Below are positions 46,108-54,435 of a DNA stretch of 64,000 nucleotides, piece by piece. Below the pieces are notes generated by a model. That model was not told where the DNA came from, did no database searches, and saw only the letters and a list, made by a program, of their open reading frames with translations. The stretch's first letter is position 1, and each line of letters begins with the position of its first letter. Position numbers and translations under genes: made by a program. Source of the DNA: Salegentibacter flavus (GTDB taxonomy: Bacteria > Bacteroidota > Bacteroidia > Flavobacteriales > Flavobacteriaceae); assembly GCF_900115145.1 (NCBI RefSeq), contig NZ_FOVL01000002.1:124001-188000 (forward strand). The letters run 5' to 3'.

Positions 46108-46181
46108 GCCGATGTAGCTCAGCTGGCTAGAGCAGCTGATTTGTAATCAGCAGGTCGTGGGTTCGAGTCCCTCCATCGGCT
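46108..46181 (+). tRNA. tRNA-Thr(TGT), second copy
   Basis: 74 nt, identical at every position to the tRNA at 25316. Anticodon loop TTTGTAA, acceptor GCCGATG/CATCGGC. Followed by a terminator and then the repeat with a copy of its 3' end. Confidence 0.97.
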
Positions 46182-46189
46182 CAATTTCA

Positions 46190-46217
46190 AAACCTCTCAA
46201 AAGAGAGGTTTTTTTTA
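46190..46217 (+). terminator. Terminator of tRNA-Thr
   Basis: AACCTCTC/GAGAGGTT stem with short AAAA loop and a run of eight T residues, 8 bp after the tRNA. Confidence 0.85.
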
Positions 46218-46228
46218 TGGATTATACT

Positions 46229-46304
46229 GAGGGACGAGAAGCCTGTCCTGAGCGGAAGCAGCTTTTTTTGCTGCTGTAGTCGAAGGGAGTCCCTCCATCG
46301 GCTC
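46229..46304 (+). repeat. Repeat core with exact copy of the tRNA-Thr 3' end
   Basis: GAGGGAC (46229-46235), core GAGAAGCCTGTCCTGAG (46236-46252), an inner AAGCAGC/GCTGCT hairpin around a T run, then GAAGG and GAGTCCCTCCATCGGCTC (46287-46304), 18 of 18 identical to the tRNA 3' end at 46165-46182. GAGGGAC pairs with GTCCCTC of the copied T arm. A second T-rich stretch like a terminator follows (to about 46340). Confidence 0.75.
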
Positions 46305-46383
46305 TAAATTGAAATCTTTCCCTGGAGAGTTTTTTTTGTTGAAAGTTAAATAGGGAATTTAGATATATTATTGTCTCAATTAA

Positions 46384-47658
46384 TTAAGCTTCGGCTGAAA
46401 CAGCATTTTGGTGTGATTTTTTTCTTTTTACCTTTCTAATATCTGCAAAGAGCAATATTGAAATAATGAAAGCTATTGCGATCAATACTGCAAAAACATA
46501 GAAAACCGGGATGTAGCTTCCGGTGCGGGTGTAGATTTGAGAGACCAGAGTAGGGCCAATTAATCCGCCCAGGGACCAGGTGGTTAAAAGATAGCCGTGG
46601 ATGGCTCCTAGTTCCTTTGTTCCGAAGAGATCAGCAATAAAAGCCGGGAGATTTGAAAATCCGCCTCCATAACAACTTACCACAAGAAAAATAAGGACCT
46701 GGAAAATTATCACGCTGGTGATTATTGGAAGGGTGAGGAAAGTTACCAGTTGAATAATGAAAAAGCTGATAAAAACCACCGGTCTTGAAATATAATCGGA
46801 GGCCGCTGCCCACCCAATTCGGCCGGCTCCGTTAAAGATTCCCATGATCCCTACCATAGTTGCTGCAGCGCCTGCCGATAATCCCACCACCTGCTGGGCC
46901 ATTGGAGAAGCAACCGAAATCATCATGATCCCTGCACTGGTATTAATTAACATCATAGTCCAGAGCATCCAAAAATGCCTGCTGTTCACAGCTTCCTTTC
47001 CGGTAGACTGTGTCAGGTCAATTTTGATCTTCCTGGTACCTGCCTTCACAGCGTCTTTCATGCCCTGCGGCAGCCAGCCTTTGGGAGGCGGAGCAATATA
47101 AAGTGCTGCGAGGGTCATTAACAGAAAATAACTGAATCCAAGAATGTAGAAGGTGACAGGGATACTGAGATTTTCCATCAAATAAGCAGCAACCGGGGCT
47201 GTTATTAAGGCTCCTGTACCAAAACCTAAAACGGCCATTCCAGTTGCGAGGCCACGGTGGTCTGGGAACCATTTCACCAGGGTTGAAACCGGAGCAATGT
47301 ATCCAATTCCTAATCCTAAACCACTTAAAATTCCGTAGGTTAGAAGAAAAAGTGGTAGAGAATCCATGGCGACCGAAAGCCCAGAACCTGCCTGGCCCAA
47401 TCCAAATAAAACTGCAGCCAGCATGGCCGATTTTCTCGGGCCACTTCTTTCCACAAATTTACCAAACAAAGCTGCAGCTCCACCTCCAAGTACCATCATA
47501 AAGGTAAAGGCCAAAGTTACCGAAGAAACTGTCCACCCCATGGTTTCGGTGAGGGGGATGGTATATACACTATAGGCATAGGCAGCACCAATGGAAAGAT
47601 GGATCCCAATGGCAGATAAGGCGATAAGCCATCGGTTTTTTAAAGCAGGGTTTTGCAT
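46384..47658 (-). CDS. MFS transporter, oxalate/formate antiporter (OFA) type
   Basis: 424 residues, 12 predicted membrane helices. N-terminus LKNRWLIALSAIGIHLSIGAAYAYSVYTIP and the RSGPRKSAM loop fit the OFA subfamily (YhjX-like). Central cytoplasmic loop with KIKIDLTQSTGKEAVNSRHF. Substrate (a carboxylate such as pyruvate or formate) is not determined by sequence. The C-terminus is basic (KVKRKKSHQNAVSAEA). Confidence 0.85.
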   Translation of the reverse strand: MQNPALKNRWLIALSAIGIHLSIGAAYAYSVYTIPLTETMGWTVSSVTLAFTFMMVLGGGAAALFGKFVERSGPRKSAMLAAVLFGLGQAGSGLSVAMDSLPLFLLTYGILSGLGLGIGYIAPVSTLVKWFPDHRGLATGMAVLGFGTGALITAPVAAYLMENLSIPVTFYILGFSYFLLMTLAALYIAPPPKGWLPQGMKDAVKAGTRKIKIDLTQSTGKEAVNSRHFWMLWTMMLINTSAGIMMISVASPMAQQVVGLSAGAAATMVGIMGIFNGAGRIGWAAASDYISRPVVFISFFIIQLVTFLTLPIITSVIIFQVLIFLVVSCYGGGFSNLPAFIADLFGTKELGAIHGYLLTTWSLGGLIGPTLVSQIYTRTGSYIPVFYVFAVLIAIAFIISILLFADIRKVKRKKSHQNAVSAEA

Positions 47659-47795
47659 AGAAACTCAGGTTTTAATGATTTTTTATTTTTGTTTAATCCA
47701 AAATCCTGACAAGTATCAAGTTTTTTTGGGAAAAAGCAAGAAAAATCAACAAAACTAATGTGGGGAGGACAGATACTGTTGACTCCCTGGTAGAA

Positions 47796-47826
47796 AAATA
47801 AAAACCTCCCAGCAATGAGGAGGTTT
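47796..47826 (-). terminator. Terminator of the DUF4369 gene
   Basis: AAACCTCC...GGAGGTTT stem with 8-nt loop and T tract on the minus strand, about 24 bp after the stop of the DUF4369 gene. Confidence 0.75.
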
Positions 47827-47849
47827 AAAGAAATGAATGTTTTTAAAAT

Positions 47850-48602
47850 TTATTCCTGTTCGGACTCTGTATTTTCCTGGGTTATTTCATCTTCCTTTTT
47901 TTCCTGTTCCCGCCTTTCCTCGAGAAAGTTCTTTAATTCTTTTCCGTAGAAAGATTTCTGGACATTCTTATCAAGGGAGGAGTAAATAGTATCCAGATAT
48001 TTAATATTGGCATCAAAAACTTCCGAAAGCGCAAGGTAGGGAGCGATCTCCAAGTCTTTATTATTAATTGCGTAATTTACTGTATAGAGATATCTGCGCC
48101 TAAGCAGGTTTTCGTATTTCTCGTCAATTTCCATTAAGCGATCCTCATCCCCATCTTTTTCAGCTTCAAAACTTTCCTTGATAAGGTCGAGGTTGCTGTC
48201 ATTAAACCTTTTCTGGATCTTTCGGTATTCAATAAGTTTTTCCTGATTTCGGGAGCCCACAATTTTTGCATCCTCTTCAAACTTTTCCAGACTGGTGACG
48301 ATACTAACTTCGCCTTTATCTGCAAAGAAATCCAGGCGATCATCAAATTCAGAATTATCTACTTTGTCCAGGGAGAGGTACATCATCTGTGGGCTTTCGA
48401 TATAGGCTTCAAGGACGAACTCCGAATTTCCATTTATCTCTACGGAATCCACATTCACCAGCAGGGTGTCTTTTATCTTCTGGAGATATACCGTACCCTT
48501 TTTCAGGCCTTTGATGTTAGTATTCACCACCAGGTTACTTTCCTTTGTTGAACAGGCCGAAACCCCGATTAGGATCAATAAAAGAAGGCTTAATTTTTTC
48601 AT
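47850..48602 (-). CDS. DUF4369 lipoprotein
   Basis: 250 residues with lipobox GVSAC (C17). The DUF4369 beta domain (NTNIKGLKKGTVYLQKIKD, then ...SPQMMYLSLD) normally precedes a thioredoxin-like domain in Bacteroidetes; here a helical charged region follows instead (residues about 115-250) and no CxxC is present. Probably a cell-envelope protein of unknown role. Ends in an acidic tail (KKEDEITQENTESEQE). Confidence 0.8.
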   Translation of the reverse strand: MKKLSLLLLILIGVSACSTKESNLVVNTNIKGLKKGTVYLQKIKDTLLVNVDSVEINGNSEFVLEAYIESPQMMYLSLDKVDNSEFDDRLDFFADKGEVSIVTSLEKFEEDAKIVGSRNQEKLIEYRKIQKRFNDSNLDLIKESFEAEKDGDEDRLMEIDEKYENLLRRRYLYTVNYAINNKDLEIAPYLALSEVFDANIKYLDTIYSSLDKNVQKSFYGKELKNFLEERREQEKKEDEITQENTESEQE

Positions 48603-48653
48603 TTTTAGTTTATGATTTAGGAGCGCAAATATCTTATAAATTTCTGTTTAAAA

Positions 48654-49916
48654 CTAACTCCCTGCAGCGATTTGCATTAAAATAGTAGTGAGAATAGCGC
48701 CATAGGTTCCAACAACATAACCGAACACAGCGAGTAATACACCTACGGTTGCAAGTGATGGGTGAAAGGCCGCAGCTACAACCGGGGCCGATGCCGCGCC
48801 TCCTACGTTCGCCTGGCTTCCTACAGCAAGGAAAAAGTAGGGAGCTTTTATGATCTTGGCCGTTAAGAATAGAACGATTACGTGAATAGACATCCATACC
48901 AGACCAATGCCAATTAGGCCAGGATTATCAAAAACCATGGTAAGGTCCATCTTCATCCCAATTGTTGCTACAAGTATATAGATGAAAATACTACCCAGTT
49001 TACTTGCTCCGGCACCTTCATAACTTTTAAGCCGGGTAAAAGAGAAACCAATACCAATTGCAGTGGCAATCGTGATCATCCAGAAAAAACTGGAAGAAAA
49101 GGAAGAAAGCGCACTTTTCTTATCGGTAAAAACTTCAAAATTCGCCGATAAATATGCTGAAATCTCATCGGCACCAAAGTGGGCGATACCCACAGCACCA
49201 AAAGCCAGAGCCAACATGATCATATAGTCTGGCAAGACAGGGTTTCTGGTTACGCTGGCCGCGTAGTTGGAAACTTTATTTTTAAGATCTTCTATTGCCG
49301 AGTTATCGGCTTTTAACCAGCGGTCTATTTTATCGGTTTTGCCAATTCCCATTAGTAAGCCGGCCATCAAAAGGTTAGCAACCACGATATCTACCAGCAC
49401 CATCCCTCCGTAGAGGTCTGGATTATATTCGTAGATCTCCAGCATGGCAGCCTGGTTCGCTCCTCCGCCAATCCAGCTTCCTGCAATTGTGGAAAGGCCT
49501 CTCCAGATCGCGTCTGGTCCAACACCGCCCACGGTTTCAGGAGAAAATGTGGAAATAAGCAAAATAGCTAAAGGTCCACCTATTACGATTCCTATGGTTC
49601 CGGCAAAAAACATAATAAGGGCTTTTGGGCCCAGGTTGAAAATTGCCTTAAGATCGATGCTTAATGTCATAAGGACAAGTGCAGCCGGTAAAAGATAACG
49701 GCTCGCTACAAAATAAAGTTGCGAGGATTGTTCATCTATGAGCCCGAGAGAATTAAAAATAGCCGGGAGTAGATAACACATTAAAAGCGCGGGTACTACC
49801 GAATAGAATTTTTTCCAGAAACCTTCTTTTTGGGAAGAAGTGTAAAACACAAATCCAAGGGCTATCATTAAAAGTCCAAAGACTACGGCATCATTGGTAA
49901 AAAGGGCATTTTCCAT
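48654..49916 (-). CDS. DUF819 family membrane protein
   Basis: 420 residues from ATG 49916 (MENALFTNDAVVFGLLM); a TTG-type reading to 49949 is less likely. About ten membrane helices. DUF819 marks: SIDLKAIFNLGPKALIMFF, GSWIGGGANQAAMLE and ANVGGAASAPVVAAAFHPS. Relatives are put near sodium-dependent carriers; substrate not known. 51 bp before the DUF4369 gene on the same strand. Confidence 0.85.
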   Translation of the reverse strand: MENALFTNDAVVFGLLMIALGFVFYTSSQKEGFWKKFYSVVPALLMCYLLPAIFNSLGLIDEQSSQLYFVASRYLLPAALVLMTLSIDLKAIFNLGPKALIMFFAGTIGIVIGGPLAILLISTFSPETVGGVGPDAIWRGLSTIAGSWIGGGANQAAMLEIYEYNPDLYGGMVLVDIVVANLLMAGLLMGIGKTDKIDRWLKADNSAIEDLKNKVSNYAASVTRNPVLPDYMIMLALAFGAVGIAHFGADEISAYLSANFEVFTDKKSALSSFSSSFFWMITIATAIGIGFSFTRLKSYEGAGASKLGSIFIYILVATIGMKMDLTMVFDNPGLIGIGLVWMSIHVIVLFLTAKIIKAPYFFLAVGSQANVGGAASAPVVAAAFHPSLATVGVLLAVFGYVVGTYGAILTTILMQIAAGS

Positions 49917-50030
49917 AAGAATAATTGATATAGGGCCGGCAAAATACAATTTTTCTTAAACTATCCTTAAAAGCTGAACCAGCATTTTTGAAGAAATTAT
50001 GGGATGCAGCTCTGGCTCTTAAAAGGTGTT

Positions 50031-50840
50031 TTAGAGTTTGAATAGTTTTTTAAGCGAAGTGGCAACACCATCCTCTGTTCCGGCATCGGTGACCACATTG
50101 GCAACTTCCAGAACCTCCCTTCGGGCATTGGCAACGGCAACGCCCATTCCTACACCATTTATCATCTCAACATCGTTATAATTATCGCCAAATGCGATAC
50201 AGTCCTTTGGAGTTAGGTTAAAGTGGTTGTCCAGCAAATACCGGATGGCCGTAAATTTTGAGATTTCCTTATTGGCTATTTCGAGGTAAGTGGGTTTGGA
50301 ACGGTATAGATGTAATTGGTCCGGATATTCTTTCTGCAAAAAATCCCTGATGGCATCAATCTCCGCCTCGGTACCCATCGCCATTATCTTATGAGCGCTT
50401 TTGTTTTCTGATTTCCATTTTACAAGGACTTCAGCATTGGGTTTTATTTCCGGAGAAACCCGGGTATTATTTTCTTCCCTGGCCGCCCAGCGGTCATGTT
50501 GTGGTACATACCATTCATCATTATGATAAAGGCTTAGGTGGCAGTTAATTTCCTTATTAAATGCTGAAAGACCTGCCAGGGTGGCAAAAGGAATCTCGGT
50601 TGAGCTCACCGGTTTTCCGTTTATTAGGATAAGTCCGCCGTTATAGCTTATTATAGGCTGATCTTCTATTTCCAAATCCTGCTGAAGATGCCGCATGGCG
50701 GCGGGCATTCTTGCAGAAATAAGCACTACCGGAAGTTTTTCCTTTACTTGTTTTAGGGTATCGATAGTTGATGGAGAAAGCACACGATCCCTGTTTAGTA
50801 AGGTGCCATCAATATCGGAAAAGATGATTTTGTATTGCAT
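50031..50840 (-). CDS. HAD-superfamily (Cof-type) phosphatase
   Basis: 269 residues. Motif I SDIDGTLL (D9, D11), Cof-type C2b cap (about 85-195) and motif IV FGDNYNDVEMI. Such enzymes dephosphorylate sugar phosphates or FMN; the specific substrate is not known. Start MQYKIIFSDIDG at 50840. Last gene of the SPFH cluster, 53 bp after the ribbon-helix-helix gene. Confidence 0.88.
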   Translation of the reverse strand: MQYKIIFSDIDGTLLNRDRVLSPSTIDTLKQVKEKLPVVLISARMPAAMRHLQQDLEIEDQPIISYNGGLILINGKPVSSTEIPFATLAGLSAFNKEINCHLSLYHNDEWYVPQHDRWAAREENNTRVSPEIKPNAEVLVKWKSENKSAHKIMAMGTEAEIDAIRDFLQKEYPDQLHLYRSKPTYLEIANKEISKFTAIRYLLDNHFNLTPKDCIAFGDNYNDVEMINGVGMGVAVANARREVLEVANVVTDAGTEDGVATSLKKLFKL

Positions 50841-50893
50841 TGAAAATATACTTATGGAATCTTAGTTATTATCCTGGCGCGCAAGATATAAAT

Positions 50894-51055
50894 CTATTTT
50901 TTGTTTTTGGGATGTCTTTTGGCCTCTTTTAACGATTTATTTAGCATCCATTCAATCTGGCCGTTGGTGCTTCTAAACTCATCAGCAGCCCATTTCTCGA
51001 TGGCTTTCAACATCTCTTCATCTACCCTTAGCGCGAATGCTTTTTTATTACCCAT
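50894..51055 (-). CDS. Arc-family ribbon-helix-helix DNA-binding protein, 53 aa
   Basis: Small gene found by reading the minus strand: MGNKKAFALRVDEEMLKAIE, KWAADEFRSTNGQIEWMLNK, SLKEAKRHPKNKK then stop. The FALRV beta strand and following two helices fit MetJ/Arc ribbon-helix-helix repressors of minimal length. Starts four bp after the hydrolase stop, so co-transcribed with it. No toxin gene is beside it, so an antitoxin role is not supported; autoregulation of this cluster is possible. Confidence 0.78.
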   Translation of the reverse strand: MGNKKAFALRVDEEMLKAIEKWAADEFRSTNGQIEWMLNKSLKEAKRHPKNKK

Positions 51056-51059
51056 ACTT

Positions 51060-52001
51060 CTATTTATCAATGTTCTTTGCGAACTCCACCAGAGTCGGAA
51101 TCAGATCAGGATGTAAAGGACGCTTAGGCTCGTTATATGATTTAGTGTTTACCAGAGCGTCATTGCCTTTAATTTCCCTGAAAACGTGGTTCATATTCTC
51201 GAGAAGCACCATTTTTGAATTAGGAGCGGCCTCGTGTAATATTTTGGCTTCAGAAGTTTCTACCTGAATATCAGCCGTTCCCTGAATTATAATTACCGGT
51301 ATTTCAAGCTTTGTAATTTCTTCAGCAGGATCATATTTTATCCAGGAAAGCATATAGGGTTGCACGCTTGGTCGGAAAATAGATCCCAGAACAGGTTCGT
51401 AGCTGCTTGTACTTCCTTTTTCGATCAATTCATCAAAAGATTCTCTCGTATTCTCCTTTAATCCTGGCGCCTGTTTCCCAATTTGTTCTACAACGATCTC
51501 ATCGATACTTCGGCCGGCTCCGGCAAGAGAAATAAAAGCATCTGTTTTTTCGTTTGCTGCGAGTATTCCTATCAAGGAGCCTTCACTATGGCCAGCGAGA
51601 ATGATTTTACTGAATTCCTCTTCTTCGCTGAAATGGGTAATTATCGATTGAACATCCTCTACAAAATCCTCAAAGCGTAAATCTTCTTCTTTGATTTTTA
51701 ACTTATTCATTTTAAAGATTCGCTTGTCAAACCTGAAACTGGCTATTTCTTCTTCTGCAAGTTGGTGAGCGATCTTTTTAGCAAAATCACTCTTCATCAT
51801 AGATTGATTTCCATTCCGGTCGGTAGGTCCTGATCCCTGAATAAAAATCACCAGGGGTGAGTCTTCAGTCTCAGCAGGTTTGGTTAAGGTGCCATCAATA
51901 TATTTGTTGATACTTATCTCTGTTTCTATAAAGGCTTTGCTTTGCGCTATTGTTAAATTAGCGGTGAATATTAGTAGTAAAAGGAAGAGTTTCTCTTTCA
52001 T
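51060..52001 (-). CDS. Secreted alpha/beta hydrolase
   Basis: 313 residues with signal peptide (MKEKLFLLLLIFTANLTIAQ). Catalytic triad S139 (GHSEG), D244 (GTADI) and H272 (MNHVF). Oxyanion-side motif FIQGSGPTDRNGN is typical of periplasmic peptidase/esterase-like hydrolases. Substrate not known. 38 bp after the SPFH gene. Confidence 0.88.
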   Translation of the reverse strand: MKEKLFLLLLIFTANLTIAQSKAFIETEISINKYIDGTLTKPAETEDSPLVIFIQGSGPTDRNGNQSMMKSDFAKKIAHQLAEEEIASFRFDKRIFKMNKLKIKEEDLRFEDFVEDVQSIITHFSEEEEFSKIILAGHSEGSLIGILAANEKTDAFISLAGAGRSIDEIVVEQIGKQAPGLKENTRESFDELIEKGSTSSYEPVLGSIFRPSVQPYMLSWIKYDPAEEITKLEIPVIIIQGTADIQVETSEAKILHEAAPNSKMVLLENMNHVFREIKGNDALVNTKSYNEPKRPLHPDLIPTLVEFAKNIDK

Positions 52002-52039
52002 AAGACTATTGTCGTATTTTATTAAAATCGCATTTAATT

Positions 52040-52900
52040 TTAATGGTTTAAGGTTCCAGCATTTACCACAGGGGTGGCATCTTTGTCACTACAAAGTATA
52101 ACCATCAAATTGCTTACCATAGCAGCTCTACGTTCAGCATCAAGATCAACCACTTCTTTTTCACTTAACTGCTGCAAAGCCATTTCAACCATACTTACCG
52201 CACCTTCCACGATCTTGTGTCTGGCTGCGACAATTGCAGTTGCCTGCTGGCGTTTAAGCATTGCGCTGGCGATCTCGTTGGCATAGGCAAGATACCCGAT
52301 CCTTGCTTCCAAAACTTCTATCCCGGCGATTTCCAGGCGTTCTTCCAGTTCCCCTTCCAGGGCTTCACTTACTTCGTTCACACTGGAGCGAAGGGTGATA
52401 TCTTCATCCAGACCTTCATCGGCGAAATTATCATAAGGATACAGGCTGGCGAGTTTTCTCACGGCAGCATCGGTTTGTACAACCACAAAATTCTCAAAGT
52501 TATCTACATCAAAGGAGGCTTTGAAAGTATCTCGCACTCGCCAGACCAGAATTGTACTAATCATCACCGGGTTACCCAGTTTGTCGTTTACCTTTAATCT
52601 TTCACTATCAAAATTCCTGGCACGTAGAGAAATTTTCTTTTTGGTATAAAAAGGATTCACCCAAAAAAGTCCGTTTTTTTTCACGGTACCTTTGTAATCA
52701 CCAAATAAGAGGAGAACCCTGGAACCGTTTGGATTTACCAGGATGAGCCCGGGGAGTATAAAGAGGGGGATAAATATAACTGCCAGAAACCAGGCATTTT
52801 CAAGAATTACAAAGGCTGCAATACTTCCTATGAATAAAATAAAAAAAACAAACAGCATAATATAGCCGTTGGAGGGTTTAATAACTTTTTCCTGTGTCAT
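52040..52900 (-). CDS. SPFH/band 7 membrane protein
   Basis: 286 residues. Two N-terminal membrane helices (about 14-56), then the SPFH domain (about 60-230: VLLLFGDYKGTVKKNGLFWV, LTLRARNF-like SLRARNFDSERLKVND), and a coiled C-terminal part (ANEIASAMLKRQQATAIV). Such proteins scaffold membrane microdomains. First gene of SPFH-hydrolase-RHH-HAD. Start MTQEKVIKPSNGYIM at 52900. Confidence 0.88.
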   Translation of the reverse strand: MTQEKVIKPSNGYIMLFVFFILFIGSIAAFVILENAWFLAVIFIPLFILPGLILVNPNGSRVLLLFGDYKGTVKKNGLFWVNPFYTKKKISLRARNFDSERLKVNDKLGNPVMISTILVWRVRDTFKASFDVDNFENFVVVQTDAAVRKLASLYPYDNFADEGLDEDITLRSSVNEVSEALEGELEERLEIAGIEVLEARIGYLAYANEIASAMLKRQQATAIVAARHKIVEGAVSMVEMALQQLSEKEVVDLDAERRAAMVSNLMVILCSDKDATPVVNAGTLNH

Positions 52901-52916
52901 GGTGTGGTTGAATTAA

Positions 52917-52936
52917 TTGATATTAAATTGATATCA
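52917..52936. promoter_or_regulatory. Candidate operator upstream of the SPFH gene
   Basis: Direct repeat TTGATAT at 52917-52923 and 52928-52934, 11 bp apart start to start, with the palindrome TGATATCA (52929-52936). Spacing of about one helical turn suits a ribbon-helix-helix repressor such as the one encoded in this cluster (inference). Confidence 0.3.
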
Positions 52937-52999
52937 TAAATATATAGTATTAAATTTAATGATAGATAAGAATTAACATATTAATAATACAGGCTTGTA

Positions 53000-53007
53000 T
53001 ATCTTTG
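53000..53007 (+). promoter_or_regulatory. -7 box of the S1/P1 nuclease gene
   Basis: TATCTTTG, exact TAnnTTTG, 18 nt before ATG 53026; supports the shorter start. Confidence 0.5.
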
Positions 53008-53025
53008 CCCAAAATCAAATACTTC

Positions 53026-53805
53026 ATGAAGAAATCAATTTTAGTTTTATGCGCGATATTTTATGCCAGCATTAGTTTTGCTGGAAATGACTGGGGCAAA
53101 ACCGGGCATCGTACCACCGGAGAAATTGCAGAAAAACATTTGAGTAAAAAGGCCCAAAAGGCTATCGCAGAACTTTTAGAAGGGCAAAGCCTGGCTTTTG
53201 TGGCCAATTATGCTGACGATATAAAAAGCGATCCCGCCTACCGCAAATATAATCCCTGGCATTACGTAAATATAGACCCTAAAGACAACGAATATGTACG
53301 TGAGAAAGCAAATAAAGCTGGTGATCTCCTACAGGCTATTGAGAAGAGCATCGCAGTCTTGAAGGATAAAAATGCATCGCGTGAAGACAAACAGTTTTAC
53401 CTTAAGATGCTGGTTCACTTTATGGGCGATTTGCATCAGCCCTTTCATGTAGGTCGCGGCGCCGATAAGGGCGGAAATGACATTCAGGTAAGATGGTTTA
53501 ATGAAGGCTCAAACATTCACCGCATCTGGGACAGCCAGATGATTGATTCCTATCAGATGAGCTATTCCGAATTAGCCGAAAATCGTAAGGAATTAACGCG
53601 AGAAGAATTGAAGGAAATGGAAAGCGGTCAACTCCTAGACTGGGTATATGAATCCCGGGAGATGGCCAATGTTTTATACGATTCTGTAGAAATTGGGGAA
53701 AAACTCGGGTACGAATATATGTACAAATGGTTTCCAACAGTTAGAGAGCAATTGCAGAAAGGGGGAGTGCGTTTAGCAAAGGTTTTAAACGAGATCTACC
53801 GTTAA
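53026..53805 (+). CDS. S1/P1 nuclease
   Basis: Zinc-dependent single-strand nuclease, secreted. 259 residues from ATG 53026 with signal peptide ending ISFA. The trinuclear zinc ligands align with P1: W23, H28, D64/D65, H79, H131, D135, H141, H165 and D169 (HFMGDLHQPFHVG, NIHRIWDS). If the signal is cut at A19, three residues precede W23, whereas in fungal enzymes Trp is residue 1. Likely scavenges nucleotides from extracellular nucleic acid. Confidence 0.92.
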   Translation: MKKSILVLCAIFYASISFAGNDWGKTGHRTTGEIAEKHLSKKAQKAIAELLEGQSLAFVANYADDIKSDPAYRKYNPWHYVNIDPKDNEYVREKANKAGDLLQAIEKSIAVLKDKNASREDKQFYLKMLVHFMGDLHQPFHVGRGADKGGNDIQVRWFNEGSNIHRIWDSQMIDSYQMSYSELAENRKELTREELKEMESGQLLDWVYESREMANVLYDSVEIGEKLGYEYMYKWFPTVREQLQKGGVRLAKVLNEIYR

Positions 53806-53824
53806 GAAATGATTAGAAATAGGA

Positions 53825-53850
53825 AAGGCTGCCGGTTGGCGGCCTTTTTT
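53825..53850 (+). terminator. Terminator after the S1/P1 nuclease
   Basis: AAGGCTGCC/GGCGGCCTT (one mismatch) with GGTT-type loop and six T residues, between convergent genes. Confidence 0.7.
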
Positions 53851-54433
53851 AGTATATTTTTCTAAAGGTAAGGTTCAGGCGGGGACCAATATTCTTTTTG
53901 GTTTTAGGCAACTGATGTTTCCAGTTGTGCTGGGTCGCTCCTTCCATTAATAGGAGGCTTCCATGAGCAAGTGAGATTTTCTCTTTGAGGTTTTTATCGA
54001 TCTTATTTTTAAGGTGGAAAATCCTTTCTGCACCATAGCTAACCGAAGCAATCACAGGATTTTCGCCCAGTTCCTTTTCATTATCAGAATGCCACCCCAT
54101 GCTATCCTGCCCGTCGCGGTAGAGGTTGGCAAGACAGGAATTAAATGTAAGTCGGGAGAATTTTTCCACGCTTTTTTTTATCTGAAGGATTTCTTCTGAA
54201 AAATCTTTTGGTTTTAGCTCAAGGCCCGAGTAGGCATAGTTAACATCCTGTTCAGCAAAAAACGAACTTAGGCGGGGCTGAAAATGTTCTTTTCCGAAGA
54301 GTTTGATCTTATCCTGTTTCCAGGGGATTTCTTGCTGTAATCTTTCAAAATAAAAATTTGCTTCTTCAGAATTAAAGAAATCGGGAACGTACCTCAGTTG
54401 GGCATTCTTTAAATCAAAAACTTCAATTTTCAT
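53849..54433 (-). CDS. AlkB-like Fe(II)/2-oxoglutarate dioxygenase
   Basis: 194 residues. HxD pair H115-S-D117 (GWHSDNEKELG), distal H173 (WKHQLPKTKK) and the RxxxxxR motif R185/R191 that binds 2-oxoglutarate. Repairs methylated bases in DNA or RNA (family role). Start MKIEVFDLKNAQLRYVPDFF. The DoxX-like gene ends two bp before its ATG, so the two are co-transcribed. Confidence 0.9.
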   Translation of the reverse strand: MKIEVFDLKNAQLRYVPDFFNSEEANFYFERLQQEIPWKQDKIKLFGKEHFQPRLSSFFAEQDVNYAYSGLELKPKDFSEEILQIKKSVEKFSRLTFNSCLANLYRDGQDSMGWHSDNEKELGENPVIASVSYGAERIFHLKNKIDKNLKEKISLAHGSLLLMEGATQHNWKHQLPKTKKNIGPRLNLTFRKIY

Positions 54434-54435
54434 TT

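Noticed and set aside
50894-51055. Ribbon-helix-helix gene as a toxin-antitoxin antitoxin
   Set aside because: No small toxin-like gene on either side; neighbours are a hydrolase and a HAD phosphatase.
50901-51116. 71-codon plus-strand ORF opposite the ribbon-helix-helix gene
   Set aside because: The minus-strand 53-residue reading has a known fold and operon spacing; the plus reading does not.
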